A DNA stretch of 64,000 nucleotides from Hyphomicrobiales bacterium (GTDB lineage: Bacteria; Pseudomonadota; Alphaproteobacteria; Rhizobiales; Rhizobiaceae), in NCBI GenBank assembly GCA_900465915.1, contig UBKJ01000003.1:188144-252143 (forward strand), in the 5' to 3' direction. Position numbers and translations under genes: made by a program. The notes under the pieces were generated by a model, which was not told the DNA's origin, searched no databases, and was given only the letters and a program-made list of their open reading frames with translations. Positions 54,506-63,201 of the stretch are shown here, one piece after another (positions within the stretch are counted from its first letter, which is position 1; each line of letters begins with the position of its first letter).

Positions 54506-55159
54506 TCAGCCGAGCCGGCCGTAGCGGCGTTCGAGCCAGGCGGCCAGCCGCGTCAGGATCGAGGTCAGGACCAGGTAGATCAGGGCGACCGCGATATAGA
54601 AGTCGAAGGGCCGGAACGTGGCCGAGATCAGCGTCTGCGCGTAGAGCGTCAGCTCCACCACGGTGATGGTGGAGAGCAGCGAGGTGTTCTTCAGGATCGA
54701 GATCGCCTCGTTGGTCATGGCGGGCAGGATGATGCGGAACACCTGCGGCAGGATGATCGTGCGCATGGTCTCGGCGGGGCTGAAGCCCAGCGCGAGCGAG
54801 GATTCCGTCTGCCCGCGCGGAATCGCCGACAGGCCGGAGCGGATGATCTCCGCCACATAGGCCCCGCTGTTGACGCCCAGCGCCAGCACGCCGGCGACGA
54901 AGGGCGAAAGCCGCACGCCGAGCTGCGGCAGGCCGAAATAGACGATGAAGATCTGGATCAGCGCCGGCGTGCCGCGGATGAACCAGATGTAGAAGGCGGC
55001 GATCGAGCGCACCGCGGTGGAGTGCGAGCGCTGGCCGAGCGCGGCGGCGAGGCCGCAGACCCAGCTCAGCGCGATGGTGAGGATGGTCACCCACAGCACC
55101 GTCCATGCGGCGGCGAGGAAACCGGGGCCGTAGGTGGATAGATCGGACCAGAACGTCAT
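54506..55159 (-). CDS. Amino acid ABC transporter permease
   Basis: A 217-residue compact permease with five helices, [19 protein letters not shown], and EAA loop [19 protein letters not shown]. Its start overlaps the ATPase stop (ATGA, 55156-55159). It has no extra N-terminal domain. As the only permease in the cassette it should form a homodimer. The receptor gene starts 76 bp downstream. Confidence 0.93.
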   Translation of the reverse strand: MTFWSDLSTYGPGFLAAAWTVLWVTILTIALSWVCGLAAALGQRSHSTAVRSIAAFYIWFIRGTPALIQIFIVYFGLPQLGVRLSPFVAGVLALGVNSGAYVAEIIRSGLSAIPRGQTESSLALGFSPAETMRTIILPQVFRIILPAMTNEAISILKNTSLLSTITVVELTLYAQTLISATFRPFDFYIAVALIYLVLTSILTRLAAWLERRYGRLG

Positions 55160-56001
55160 TTCCCGGAAATCTCCCTATCGGCGTCCCTGTCTGCAGCCTG
55201 GTCGGCGTCGTCGCCCGCCTTGACGTTGTCGTGCAGGATGCGGTGCAGGAACTGGCGCAGCCGCGGGCTTTCCGGGTTCTGCAGCACCTCCTTCGGCCGG
55301 CCTTCCTCGGCGATGACGCCCTGGTCGAAGAACAGCACGCGCGAGGACACGTCGCGCGCGAAGGAGATCTCGTGCGTCACCAGGAGCATGGTCATGCCGT
55401 CGGCGGCGAGCGAGGCCATCAGCGTCAGCACCTCGTGCACCAGCTCGGGGTCGAGCGCCGAGGTCACCTCGTCGAACAGCATCAATTTCGGCTTCATCGC
55501 CAGCGCGCGGGCGATGGCGACGCGCTGCTGCTGGCCGCCGGAAAGCCGCGAGGGATAGGCGTCGCGCTTTTCGTAGAGGCCGATGCGCCGCAGCAGCGCG
55601 TCGGCGATCTCGATCGCCTCGGCGCGCGGCAGGCCGCGCAGCCGCACCGGCGCGTGGATGACGTTCTGCAGCACCGTCATGTGCGGCCACAGATTGTAGC
55701 TCTGGAACACCATGCCGATATGCGAGCGCAGCGCCTGCAACTGGCGCGCGGTGGGATGGCCGGCCGCGCCGGGGGCGAAGTCGAAGCGAAAATCGTCGAA
55801 CTCCATCGTCCCGGCGTTGGCCGTCTCGATGGCGTTGATCGAGCGCAGGAAGGTGCTCTTGCCCGAGCCGCTGGCGCCGATGATGGAGACGACCTCGCCG
55901 GTCCTGACGTCGAGGTCGATGCCCTTGAGGACCTCGAGCTGGCCGAAGCTCTTGCGGATGCCGCGCAGCCGCAGCAGGGGCTTGTCTTCGGGGGTCATCA
56001 T
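55156..56001 (-). CDS. Amino acid ABC transporter ATP-binding protein
   Basis: A 281-residue ATPase with Walker [10 protein letters not shown], signature [15 protein letters not shown], Walker [13 protein letters not shown] and switch His in LVTHEISF. It has a charged C-terminal tail of ~25 residues ([18 protein letters not shown]) not needed for the fold. It overlaps both the DUF1989 gene upstream and the permease gene downstream by ATGA, so all three are tightly coupled. Confidence 0.94.
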   Translation of the reverse strand: MMTPEDKPLLRLRGIRKSFGQLEVLKGIDLDVRTGEVVSIIGASGSGKSTFLRSINAIETANAGTMEFDDFRFDFAPGAAGHPTARQLQALRSHIGMVFQSYNLWPHMTVLQNVIHAPVRLRGLPRAEAIEIADALLRRIGLYEKRDAYPSRLSGGQQQRVAIARALAMKPKLMLFDEVTSALDPELVHEVLTLMASLAADGMTMLLVTHEISFARDVSSRVLFFDQGVIAEEGRPKEVLQNPESPRLRQFLHRILHDNVKAGDDADQAADRDADREISGK

Positions 56002-56621
56002 CGCGGCTCCTCGTGGCGTGGGTCCTCGACGACGAAGGCGACGTCGCGGGGCGTGCGGGCCGCGCCGTTGATCGGGGTGACGTCCTGCGGGCAGGCGGAC
56101 AGGACGACCGTCACGTCCATGTCGGCGGCGAGCGTCACGCTGTCGCCCGGCCGGCTCGCCGGCGGCAGCCGCGTCACGCCGCCGTCCGCGGCGATGGGCA
56201 CGTTCATGAACAGGTTGAGCGAGGCGGGGGTGAAGGGCAGCGCCACGCCGATCCGCGCCAGCGCCTCGTGGAAATTGTCGGTGCAGCTTCGATGCGGACC
56301 GGCGCAGCCGAGCTCACGGTAAAGCTCGGCGCTGCACGGGCAGAGCTGGGTGTCGTGCCGGCCGGGGGAGGCGTCCTCCGTCATGGTCAGCATCGGCCGG
56401 CGGCGGTTGCTGACCACCGTCATGCCCTTCCCGACGAAGACGTTGCTGTTGCAGGAGCGCGTATGCTCCATCGAGGCGTATTCGAGCGGGTCCGCCGCCG
56501 ACAGCGCCCATGCGTCGACCACCTGAGAGCCGTGAAGGTTCTCGATGCGGATCGCCTGTCCCCTTTTCAGGGGGACGGCGACGCCCTGCGCCGCCGGAAG
56601 TCTATGACCCGGTTGATCCAT
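55998..56621 (-). CDS. DUF1989 (urea carboxylase-associated/carboxyguanidine deiminase-like) protein
   Basis: A 207-residue protein with all family hallmarks: [64 protein letters not shown] and [12 protein letters not shown]. Family members CgdA and CgdB form carboxyguanidine deiminase; others remain unassigned. No urea or guanidine carboxylase gene is near, so a different guanidino or amide substrate is likely here. GGGGAACAGGGC precedes the ATG. It leads an ABC cassette and a creatinase-like gene. Confidence 0.85.
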   Translation of the reverse strand: MDQPGHRLPAAQGVAVPLKRGQAIRIENLHGSQVVDAWALSAADPLEYASMEHTRSCNSNVFVGKGMTVVSNRRRPMLTMTEDASPGRHDTQLCPCSAELYRELGCAGPHRSCTDNFHEALARIGVALPFTPASLNLFMNVPIAADGGVTRLPPASRPGDSVTLAADMDVTVVLSACPQDVTPINGAARTPRDVAFVVEDPRHEEPR

Positions 56622-56668
56622 GCCCTGTTCCCCATGAGGTCCCGGTCTTCCGCCGGCTCGACCATTTC

Positions 56669-56696
56669 AGTATACCACTGGAATCCTAAATCGCAA
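56669..56696 (-). promoter_or_regulatory. Internal promoter with GTGGTATAC operator
   Basis: Read on the minus strand: TTGCGA (56696-56691), 16-bp spacer, TATACT (56674-56669), about 45 bp before the DUF1989 start. GTGGTATAC (56678-56670) overlaps the -10 box and is identical to the site at 58437-58445. It resembles operators of FadR/VanR-type GntR proteins. Confidence 0.6.
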
Positions 56697-56711
56697 TCAG
56701 GAATCCCGTTC

Positions 56712-57569
56712 TCAGATCGCCGCCGCGCGGCGGCTTTCGACATAGAGCCGCCGCAGGTCGCGGGTCAGCGCGCCGGGCGCGCCGGTCCCGACCGGCTCGC
56801 CGTCGATCCGCGTGACCGGGACGACGAAATTGGTGGCCGAGGTGATGAAGGCCTCGCGGGCGGCCCGCGCTTCGTCGGGCGTGAAGGCGCGCTCCTCGAC
56901 GCCGAGGCCGCGCCGCGCCGCGAGCTCCAGCACCGAGGCGCGGGTGACGCCGGGCAGGAGCGCATGCGACAGGTCGCGGGTGACGAGCACGTCGTTTTCG
57001 GTGACGATATGGGCGCTGGCGGCGGTGGCCTCGGTGACGTGGCCGTCCTCAACCAGCCAGGCGTCGTCCGCGCCGCGCGCCTTGGCCTCCATCTTGGCCA
57101 TGGACGGATAGAGAAGCTGGATGGTCTTGATGTCGCGGCGGCCCCAGCGCAGGTCGGGCAGCAGCGCCACCGAGATGCCCGCCTCGGCGGCGCGGTTCTC
57201 CAGCACGTTCTTGGCCTGGGTGAACAGCACCAGCGTCGGCGGCGTGTCGGCGGGCGGATAGGCGAAGTCGCGGTCGGCGACGCCGCGCGTCAGCTGCAAA
57301 TAGATCATGCCCTGGTCGAGCCCGTTGCGCGCCACGATCTCGCGATGCACGGCCAGGAGCGCGTCCTCGTCCAGCGGCACGGGAATGCCCAGCTCGCGCG
57401 CCGAGCGCTGCAGGCGGGCGGCGTGGCCGGCATATTCGACCAGCCTGCCGTCCAGCACGCAGGTCACCTCATAGATGGCGTCGGCCATCAGGAAGCCGCG
57501 GTCGAAGACCGAGACCTTGGCCTCTTGCTCGGGCAGCCATGCGCCGTCGAGATAAACGATTCTGCTCAT
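56712..57569 (-). CDS. Class IV PLP aminotransferase (D-amino acid transaminase-like)
   Basis: A 285-residue fold type IV enzyme. YLDGAWLPEQEAKVSVFDRGFLMADAIYEVT is the family start; the Schiff-base Lys lies in RRDIKTIQLL; DGHVTEATAASAHIV and the late TSATNFVVPVT bind the cofactor phosphate. The sequence is closest in feel to D-alanine/D-glutamate transaminases (DAT), interconverting D-amino acids and 2-oxo acids. One bp separates it from pxpA upstream, so they are co-expressed; a promoter for the next gene lies in the 90 bp after its stop. Confidence 0.85.
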   Translation of the reverse strand: MSRIVYLDGAWLPEQEAKVSVFDRGFLMADAIYEVTCVLDGRLVEYAGHAARLQRSARELGIPVPLDEDALLAVHREIVARNGLDQGMIYLQLTRGVADRDFAYPPADTPPTLVLFTQAKNVLENRAAEAGISVALLPDLRWGRRDIKTIQLLYPSMAKMEAKARGADDAWLVEDGHVTEATAASAHIVTENDVLVTRDLSHALLPGVTRASVLELAARRGLGVEERAFTPDEARAAREAFITSATNFVVPVTRIDGEPVGTGAPGALTRDLRRLYVESRRAAAI

Positions 57570-57570
57570 G

Positions 57571-58347
57571 TCATCCTCGGGGTTTTGCGAAGGGCGCGAT
57601 CTCCACGCCGTTTTCGATCAGCGCCGCGCGCAGGGCGCGGACGATCCCGACCGCGCCGGGCGTGTCGCCATGGACGCAGAGCGTGGCCGGCTCGACCGGC
57701 AGCCGCTTGCCGCCGGTGGTGGGGATATGGCCGCCGAGCACCATCTCCAGCACCTGGTCGAGGCTGCGGCGCGGGTCGTGGATCACCGCGCCGGGCTGGC
57801 TGCGCGGCGTCAGCTCGCCGGCGTCGGTATAGGTGCGGTCGGCGTAGATCTCGCAGGCGACGCGCAGCCCCGCCTTCTCCGCCGCCTTCCAGGTCTCGGA
57901 ATAGGGCAGCGACACATAGACGAGGCCGGGATCGACCGCCTTGACCGCGCCCACGCAAAGGGCGGCGAGATCGGGGTCGACCGCCGCCATGTTGCCGAGC
58001 GCGCCATGCGTCTTCACATGCGTCATCGCATGGCCCTCCAGCGCGCACATGCCCTGCATGGCGACGATCTGGTAGACGAGCTGGGCCTCCAGGTCCTCCG
58101 GCCTCTCGCCCGAGATGCGGCGGCGGCCGAAGCCGTAGAGGTCGGCGAAGGAGGGATGCGCGCCGACCGAGACGCCGTTGTCGCGCGCCATGCGGATGGT
58201 GCGGCGCATCACCACCGGGTCGCCGGCGTGGAAGCCGCAGGCGATGTTGGCGGTGCTGACCAGCGCCAGCATGGCCGCGTCGTCGCCGATCGTATAGGCG
58301 CCGAAGCTTTCGCCCATGTCGCAGTTGAGGTCGATCTTTCTCGTCAT
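57571..58347 (-). CDS. pxpA: 5-oxoprolinase subunit PxpA (LamB/YcsF family)
   Basis: A 258-residue subunit that, with PxpB and PxpC, hydrolyses 5-oxoproline to glutamate at the cost of ATP. KIDLNCDMGESFG at the N-terminus, ANIACGFHAGDP and VGAHPSF are diagnostic. The ATG at 58347 is chosen because the family starts MxxxIDLNCDMGE. Unlike most bacteria, where pxpA sits beside pxpB and pxpC on one strand, here it is transcribed away from them across a 150-bp control region. Confidence 0.93.
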   Translation of the reverse strand: MTRKIDLNCDMGESFGAYTIGDDAAMLALVSTANIACGFHAGDPVVMRRTIRMARDNGVSVGAHPSFADLYGFGRRRISGERPEDLEAQLVYQIVAMQGMCALEGHAMTHVKTHGALGNMAAVDPDLAALCVGAVKAVDPGLVYVSLPYSETWKAAEKAGLRVACEIYADRTYTDAGELTPRSQPGAVIHDPRRSLDQVLEMVLGGHIPTTGGKRLPVEPATLCVHGDTPGAVGIVRALRAALIENGVEIAPFAKPRG

Positions 58348-58400
58348 GCCCGTGACCTGTCGCGAGGGTGTTGAAACTGCGGGAGCCGGCGCGGCGCTGA

Positions 58401-58445
58401 TTGACAGAACGGCCCGGCTCCGCATAATGGATACATGTGGTATAC
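58401..58445 (+). promoter_or_regulatory. Promoter and operator of the pxpBC operon
   Basis: TTGACA (58401-58406), 16-bp spacer, CATAAT (58423-58428). GTGGTATAC (58437-58445) sits at the expected start of transcription. A GntR protein bound here would block the plus operon and, since the gap is short, perhaps divergent pxpA too. Confidence 0.65.
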
Positions 58446-58497
58446 CGAAATCACAAGCCCTTTTGACGGGGACCGGAAAACCGGGGAGGAATGGTCG

Positions 58498-58593
58498 ATG
58501 GACGAAGGCGGCTTGCGCCGGCGCGCCGCGCCGGACGATGCGCCCGGAAAAGCGGTGGGAAAGGGCGGTCGCGCCGATGCCGAACGGGGCTGA
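58498..58593 (+). CDS. Possible 31-codon upstream ORF overlapping pxpB
   Basis: An ATG at 58498 lies eight bases after GGGGAGGA, the best ribosome site in this leader, and opens a basic, Gly/Arg-rich frame (MDEGGLRRRAAPDDAPG...) that stops at 58591-58593, 16 bp into pxpB. pxpB itself has a poor ribosome site. The short ORF may therefore couple translation to pxpB. It has no homologue I recognise. Confidence 0.4.
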   Translation: MDEGGLRRRAAPDDAPGKAVGKGGRADAERG

Positions 58594-59314
58594 GACCTAT
58601 CCCGCCTTCCGGTCCTGCGGCGACGGCGCGCTGGCGCTGGAGCTGGGCGACCGCATCGACGCGGGCGTCAACGCCCGCGTCATCGCGCTGGCCGCGGCCG
58701 TGGACGCGGCGGCGATTCCCGGCGTCGCCGAGATCGTGCCGAGCTATCGCTCGCTTCTGGTCCGCTACGATCCCGAGATCGTCCGCGGCCGGGCGCTGGA
58801 GCGCCGCCTCGCGGAACTGGCTCATAACGCCGAAGCCGCCGACGCGCCGGCGCGGCGCTGGACCATCCCCGTGGTCTATGGCGGCGCGGTCGGGCTGGAC
58901 CTCGACGAGGTCGCGGCGATGAAGGGGCTGACTCCCCAACAATTGATCGACCTTCATGCGGGCGTCGAATACCGCGTCTTCATGATCGGCTTCGCGCCGG
59001 GCTTCGCCTATCTTGGCGGCCTGCCGGACATATTGCACACGCCGCGCCTGCAAAAGCCGCGCCAATATGTGGCGGCGGGCGGCATCGGCATTGGCGGCCA
59101 GCAGGGCAGCGTCAATTCCGTCGCCGGGCCTTCCGGCTGGCGCTTCATCGGCTGGACGCCGGTCCGGGTCTTCGATCCGGCGCGCAAGATCCCCTTTCTG
59201 CTGCAGGCCGGCGACCGGGTGCGCTTCGCGCCGATCGGCCCGGAGGAGGCCGAGCCGCTGGCCGCCCGCGCCGCGGCCGGCGAGACGGTGGCCGAAGCCG
59301 AGGAGGCGTCATGA
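58577..59314 (+). CDS. pxpB: 5-oxoprolinase subunit PxpB (KipI-like)
   Basis: A 245-residue subunit with the allophanate-hydrolase subunit 1 fold. IVPSYRSLLVRYDP, the HAGVEYRVFMIGFAPGFAYLGGLP stretch and GIGIGGQQGSVNSVAGPSGWRFIG are diagnostic. The ATG at 58577 lacks a good ribosome site and lies inside an upstream 31-codon ORF. The stop overlaps the pxpC start by ATGA. In B. subtilis the orthologue was first named KipI, a kinase inhibitor, but 5-oxoprolinase is the metabolic role. Confidence 0.93.
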   Translation: MPNGAETYPAFRSCGDGALALELGDRIDAGVNARVIALAAAVDAAAIPGVAEIVPSYRSLLVRYDPEIVRGRALERRLAELAHNAEAADAPARRWTIPVVYGGAVGLDLDEVAAMKGLTPQQLIDLHAGVEYRVFMIGFAPGFAYLGGLPDILHTPRLQKPRQYVAAGGIGIGGQQGSVNSVAGPSGWRFIGWTPVRVFDPARKIPFLLQAGDRVRFAPIGPEEAEPLAARAAAGETVAEAEEAS

Positions 59315-60339
59315 GCCTGGAGGTCGTCGCCGCCGGCCCGATGCTGACCGTGCAGGACGGAGGCCGCAAGGGGCTGCGCCGCTTCGGCGTCTCCGGCGCC
59401 GGGCCGATGGACGGTCCGGCCATGGCGCTCGCCAACGCGCTCTGCGGCAACGCGCCCGACACGGCGGCGCTGGAATTCGCGAGCATGGGCGGGCGCTTCG
59501 CCACCGGCCGCGCGCTCCGCTTCGCGGTGACCGGCGGCGATTGCGACATCCGCGTCGACGGCCGCCGCCTGCCTGCGGGCGAGAGCCACCGGCTCCGGCC
59601 CGGCGAGACGCTGGAGGTCGGCGCGCTGCGCGGCGCGGTCTGGGGCTATCTCGCCGTCGCGGGCGGCGTCGACGTTCCCCTCGCGCTCGGCTCCCGCGCC
59701 ACCCATCTGCGCAGCGGGCTGGGCGGGCTGGAGGGACGGGCCTTGCGCGCCGGCGACGCGCTGCCGCTCGGCGAGGACCGGGCGGCGGATCGCTGCCTGC
59801 GCCCCGCAGGCCCGCCGCCCTCGGCGGAGGCGCAGCCGATCCGCGTGGTGCTCGGCCCGCAGGACGCGTATTTCGACGCGGCGACCGTCGCCCTTCTGAG
59901 TGAAGCGGAATTCACCGTCACGCCGCAGCGCGACCGCATGGCCATGGTGCTGGGCGGGGTCGAATTGCCGGCGGTCCGGGGGCACGACATCGTCTCCGAC
60001 GCCACGGTGCCGGGCTCGATCCAGGTGCCGGGGTCGCGCCAGCCCATCGTGCTGATGGCCGAAAGCCAGACCACCGGCGGCTATCCCAAGATCGCCACCG
60101 TGATCGCGGCGGACCTGCCCCGGCTGGCGCAATCGCCCGCCGGCGGGCGCTTCCGCTTCGCGGTCGTCAGCCGCGACGAGGGCGAGGCGATCGGGATCGC
60201 GCATCGCCGCGCATGGCGCGCTGCGCTCGAAAGCCTGCAAATCAAGCCGGAAGGCGCGCCGACCTCGGAATATCTTCTTTCCCGCAACCTGATTGACGGT
60301 ATCTTCGCCTTTGACGAGCAGCATGGGGGAGCGATATGA
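59311..60339 (+). CDS. pxpC: 5-oxoprolinase subunit PxpC (KipA-like, allophanate hydrolase subunit 2 fold)
   Basis: A 342-residue subunit. VVAAGPMLTVQDGGRKGLRRFGVSGAGPMDGPAMALAN at the start and TGGYPKIATVIAADLPRLAQ near the end are diagnostic of the carboxyltransferase-like family. Length is at the upper end of the usual range. It forms the PxpBC complex that phosphorylates 5-oxoproline before hydrolysis with PxpA. Its last codons hold the ribosome site (GGGGGAG) and start of the following GntR gene. Confidence 0.93.
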   Translation: MSLEVVAAGPMLTVQDGGRKGLRRFGVSGAGPMDGPAMALANALCGNAPDTAALEFASMGGRFATGRALRFAVTGGDCDIRVDGRRLPAGESHRLRPGETLEVGALRGAVWGYLAVAGGVDVPLALGSRATHLRSGLGGLEGRALRAGDALPLGEDRAADRCLRPAGPPPSAEAQPIRVVLGPQDAYFDAATVALLSEAEFTVTPQRDRMAMVLGGVELPAVRGHDIVSDATVPGSIQVPGSRQPIVLMAESQTTGGYPKIATVIAADLPRLAQSPAGGRFRFAVVSRDEGEAIGIAHRRAWRAALESLQIKPEGAPTSEYLLSRNLIDGIFAFDEQHGGAI

Positions 60340-60992
60340 GCACGACCGGAAACCTCGCGCGCGACGCGCATCGCCGCATCATCGGCATGATCCTGGAGGG
60401 CGCGCTGAAGCCGGGCGACGCCTTGCAGGAGGCGGCGCTGGGCGAGGCGCTGGGCATCTCCCGCACGCCGGTGCGCGAGGCGATCAAGCGCATCGAGAGC
60501 GAGGGGCTGGCCGCGACGGAAGGGCGCTTCACGCGGGTCCGCCGGCTGGGCGCGGCCGAGATCGAGGAGATCTTCTTCCTGCGGCTGGAGCTGGAGCCGG
60601 CCTGCGCCCGCGCCGCCGCCGCCGCGCCGCCGGCGCGGCTGGCCGAAGTCGAGGCGCGCATCCGCGCGCTGATGCAGGGCGGCCCCGACGCCGCGCCCGA
60701 CGACGTGCAATGGACCGTCGACAGCGACCTGCACGAGATGATCGCCGTCGCCGCCGGCAACCGCACGGTGGCCGACGTGATCGCGGGCCTGCATCGCCGC
60801 ACCTGCGTCTTCGACCATACGCAGGTGCCGGAGCGTTTCGTCAGGAGCGGCGAGGAGCATCTCGAAATCCTCGAGGCCATCCGCCTCGGCGACGGCGCGG
60901 CGGCCGAGGCCGCCATGACCCGGCATCTCGCCCGCGCCCGCGACGCCATCCTCGCCCGCCTCACCCATCTGAACCAGCAGGGCCAGCCATGA
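60336..60992 (+). CDS. GntR family (FCD-type) transcriptional regulator
   Basis: A 218-residue regulator, overlapping pxpC and the 2-hydroxyacid dehydrogenase by ATGA at both ends. Winged helix at ~8-75 (LGEALGISRTPVREAIKRIESEGL), FCD domain with DSDLHEMIAVAAGN and a late MTRHLARARD. As part of the pxpBC operon it is a good candidate to bind the two GTGGTATAC sites and to respond to 5-oxoproline or a related acid. A second GntR is encoded 2.2 kb downstream, so assignment is open. Confidence 0.9.
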   Translation: MSTTGNLARDAHRRIIGMILEGALKPGDALQEAALGEALGISRTPVREAIKRIESEGLAATEGRFTRVRRLGAAEIEEIFFLRLELEPACARAAAAAPPARLAEVEARIRALMQGGPDAAPDDVQWTVDSDLHEMIAVAAGNRTVADVIAGLHRRTCVFDHTQVPERFVRSGEEHLEILEAIRLGDGAAAEAAMTRHLARARDAILARLTHLNQQGQP

Positions 60993-61948
60993 AATGCCTC
61001 GTCGTCCAGCCCATCCATGAAGCCGGCCTCGATCTTTTGCGGGCGCGGGGGATCGAGCCCGTCCTGTGCCCGGCGGCCGATTCGGAAACCGTCGCGGCCT
61101 ATATCCAGGGCTGCGACGCGGCGATCACCCGCGACGCGGGGCTGAAGGCCGCCGGCTTCGCCGCCGCCGATCGCCTGCGCGTCGTGGTCATCCACGGCAC
61201 CGGCCACGATTCGGTCGACAAGCAGGCCGCCGCCGCAAAGGGCGTGCTGATCGCCAACACGCCGGGCGTCAATGCGCGCTCGGTCGCCGAGCTGGCGGTG
61301 GGGCTCGCCGTCGCCGCCGCGCGCGGGATCGCCGCCGCCGACCGCAGCGCGCGCGAGGGCCGCGCCGGCTTCCGCGAATCGGCGCGCTTCACCGAGCTTT
61401 CCGGCAAGACGGCGCTGATCGTCGGCTGGGGCGCGATCGGCCGCGACGTCGGCCGCATGCTGGACCGCGCCTTCGGCATGCGCGTCCTCGTCCATTCGCC
61501 GCGCGCGCCCGACCTCGACGGCTACGCCCGCGCCGCCACGCTGGCCGAGGGGCTGGCCGAGGCCGACCTCGTGTCGCTGCACACGCCGATGCGGCCCGAG
61601 AGCGAGAAAATGATCGGACGCGAGGCCTTCGCCGCCATGAAGCCGGGCGCGGTTCTGGTCAACGTCGCCCGCGCCGGGCTGGTGGATGAGGAAGCGCTTC
61701 TTGACGCGCTGCGCGCCGGCCGGCTCGGCGGCGCGGGCCTCGACGTCTATTCCGCCGGCGCGCCGACGGGGCCGCTCGCGGCCTTTCCCAACGTGATCTT
61801 CACCCCCCATCTGGGCGCTGCGACCGAGGAGGCGCTGCGCCGCGTGGCCGAGGCCGCCGCCGGCCACGTGGCGACGGCGCTGTCCGGCGTCCTTCCGCCG
61901 ACCGCGCTCAACCCGGAAGTCTGGACCACGCGGAGGGCGAGCGTATGA
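60989..61948 (+). CDS. D-isomer-specific 2-hydroxyacid dehydrogenase
   Basis: A 319-residue NAD-dependent dehydrogenase of the SerA/LdhD type. IVGWGAIGRDVGRML is the nucleotide motif; the catalytic Arg is in NVARAGLVDE, Glu in the AGLDVYSAGAP region and His in TPHLGAAT. It reduces 2-oxo acids to D-2-hydroxyacids or the reverse. With a class IV D-transaminase in the divergent operon, it could handle the matching 2-oxo acid. No ACT regulatory domain is present. Confidence 0.9.
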   Translation: MKCLVVQPIHEAGLDLLRARGIEPVLCPAADSETVAAYIQGCDAAITRDAGLKAAGFAAADRLRVVVIHGTGHDSVDKQAAAAKGVLIANTPGVNARSVAELAVGLAVAAARGIAAADRSAREGRAGFRESARFTELSGKTALIVGWGAIGRDVGRMLDRAFGMRVLVHSPRAPDLDGYARAATLAEGLAEADLVSLHTPMRPESEKMIGREAFAAMKPGAVLVNVARAGLVDEEALLDALRAGRLGGAGLDVYSAGAPTGPLAAFPNVIFTPHLGAATEEALRRVAEAAAGHVATALSGVLPPTALNPEVWTTRRASV

Positions 61949-63201
61949 GCACGGCCGAAACCATCCGGGAAACGCTCCGGCGCGTCATCGAGCGGGTCAA
62001 CACGCTTTCGGCGGGCGGCCCCGGCTGGACGCGGCCGTCCTACAGCGATCTCGAAAGCGCCGCCCATGCGATGATCGAGGAGGAGGCGCTGGCGCTGGGG
62101 CTTTCCGTCAGCCGCGACGCGGCCGGCAACCTCTTCGCCCGCATGAAGGGCGCGGACCCGCAGGCGACGCCGCTTTATGTCGGCTCGCATCTCGACACGG
62201 TGGCGGAAGGCGGGGCCTATGACGGGCAGGCCGGCGTGGCGGGCGCGCTGGCGCTCGTCGCAGCCCTTTGCGCCGAGGGGCGCGTTCCCCCGGCGGATAT
62301 CATCGTGACGGTGACGCGCGCCGAGGAAAGCGTCTGGTTTCCGGTCTCCTATGCCGGCTCGCGCGCGGCGCTGGGCCTTCTCGGCCGCGAGGAGATGCAG
62401 GCCAAACGCGTCGACACGCGGCGCAGCCTCGCCGACCATATGCGCGACCAGGGCTACGATCCCGAGGCCGTGGCCACGCTCGTCCCGCCCGGGCCGGCGC
62501 GCTTCCTCGAATTCCACATCGAGCAGGGCCCGGTGCTTTTCGCGGCGGGCGAGGCCTACGCCATCGTCACCGCCATTCGCGGCGGGCTGCGCTATCGCGC
62601 GGCCGCCGTCGACGGCGTCTGGGCGCATTCGGGCGCAGCGCCGCGCGAAGGGCGGGCCGACGCCGTCGTCGCCTTCGCCGAACTCGTCACGGCCATGGAC
62701 CGGGTCTGGGCCGGGATGCTGGCCGACGGCGACGACCTCACCGTGACCTTCGGCCGCGTCGACGCCGCAAGCCCCGCCCACGCCATGGCCAAGGTGGCGG
62801 GCAGGCTCGATTTCTGCCTCGACATGCGCTCCTCGGACGCGGCCACGCTCGACCGCGCGGACGCGCGGCTCAAGGCCGAGATCGCCCGCATCGAGGCGGC
62901 GCGGCCGGGGATCGGCTTCGACCTCGGCGCGCAGAGCCGCAGCAAGCCGGCGGCGCTGTCGCCGGCGATGGCCGATTTCGTCGCGCGCGGGGCCGAGGCG
63001 CGCGGCGACCGGCCGCGCCGCATGCTGTCGGGCGGCGGCCACGACGCGGCGGCCTTCGCCACGGCCGGCTGGGACAGCGTGATGGTCTTCATCCGCAACT
63101 GGAACGGCAGCCATTGCCCGGAGGAGGGCATGGATGTCGAAGACCTCGCGCTGGCCGTCGAAGCCGTCCATAATTCCATCTGCGGGGAGGGGAGCCCATG
63201 A
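61945..63201 (+). CDS. M20 family amidohydrolase (N-carbamoyl-L-amino acid hydrolase/allantoate amidohydrolase)
   Basis: A 418-residue di-metal hydrolase. Ligands are visible in order: GSHLDT (His), GGAYDGQAGV (Asp), TRAEES (Glu), EFHIEQGP (His) and GSHCPEEGM (His). The GGGHDAAAFA segment is typical of hydantoinase/carbamoylase-type M20 proteins. They remove the carbamoyl group of N-carbamoyl amino acids, ureidoglycolate or allantoate. Overlaps both neighbours by ATGA. It points to nitrogen scavenging from carbamoylated or cyclic amino acid derivatives. Confidence 0.9.
   Translation: MSTAETIRETLRRVIERVNTLSAGGPGWTRPSYSDLESAAHAMIEEEALALGLSVSRDAAGNLFARMKGADPQATPLYVGSHLDTVAEGGAYDGQAGVAGALALVAALCAEGRVPPADIIVTVTRAEESVWFPVSYAGSRAALGLLGREEMQAKRVDTRRSLADHMRDQGYDPEAVATLVPPGPARFLEFHIEQGPVLFAAGEAYAIVTAIRGGLRYRAAAVDGVWAHSGAAPREGRADAVVAFAELVTAMDRVWAGMLADGDDLTVTFGRVDAASPAHAMAKVAGRLDFCLDMRSSDAATLDRADARLKAEIARIEAARPGIGFDLGAQSRSKPAALSPAMADFVARGAEARGDRPRRMLSGGGHDAAAFATAGWDSVMVFIRNWNGSHCPEEGMDVEDLALAVEAVHNSICGEGSP

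Noticed and set aside
55998..56621. Assigning the DUF1989 protein to urea metabolism
   Set aside because: The old family name refers to urea carboxylase, but no urea carboxylase or allophanate hydrolase gene is in the window. The PxpB/PxpC proteins share the allophanate-hydrolase fold but belong to the 5-oxoprolinase set with pxpA.
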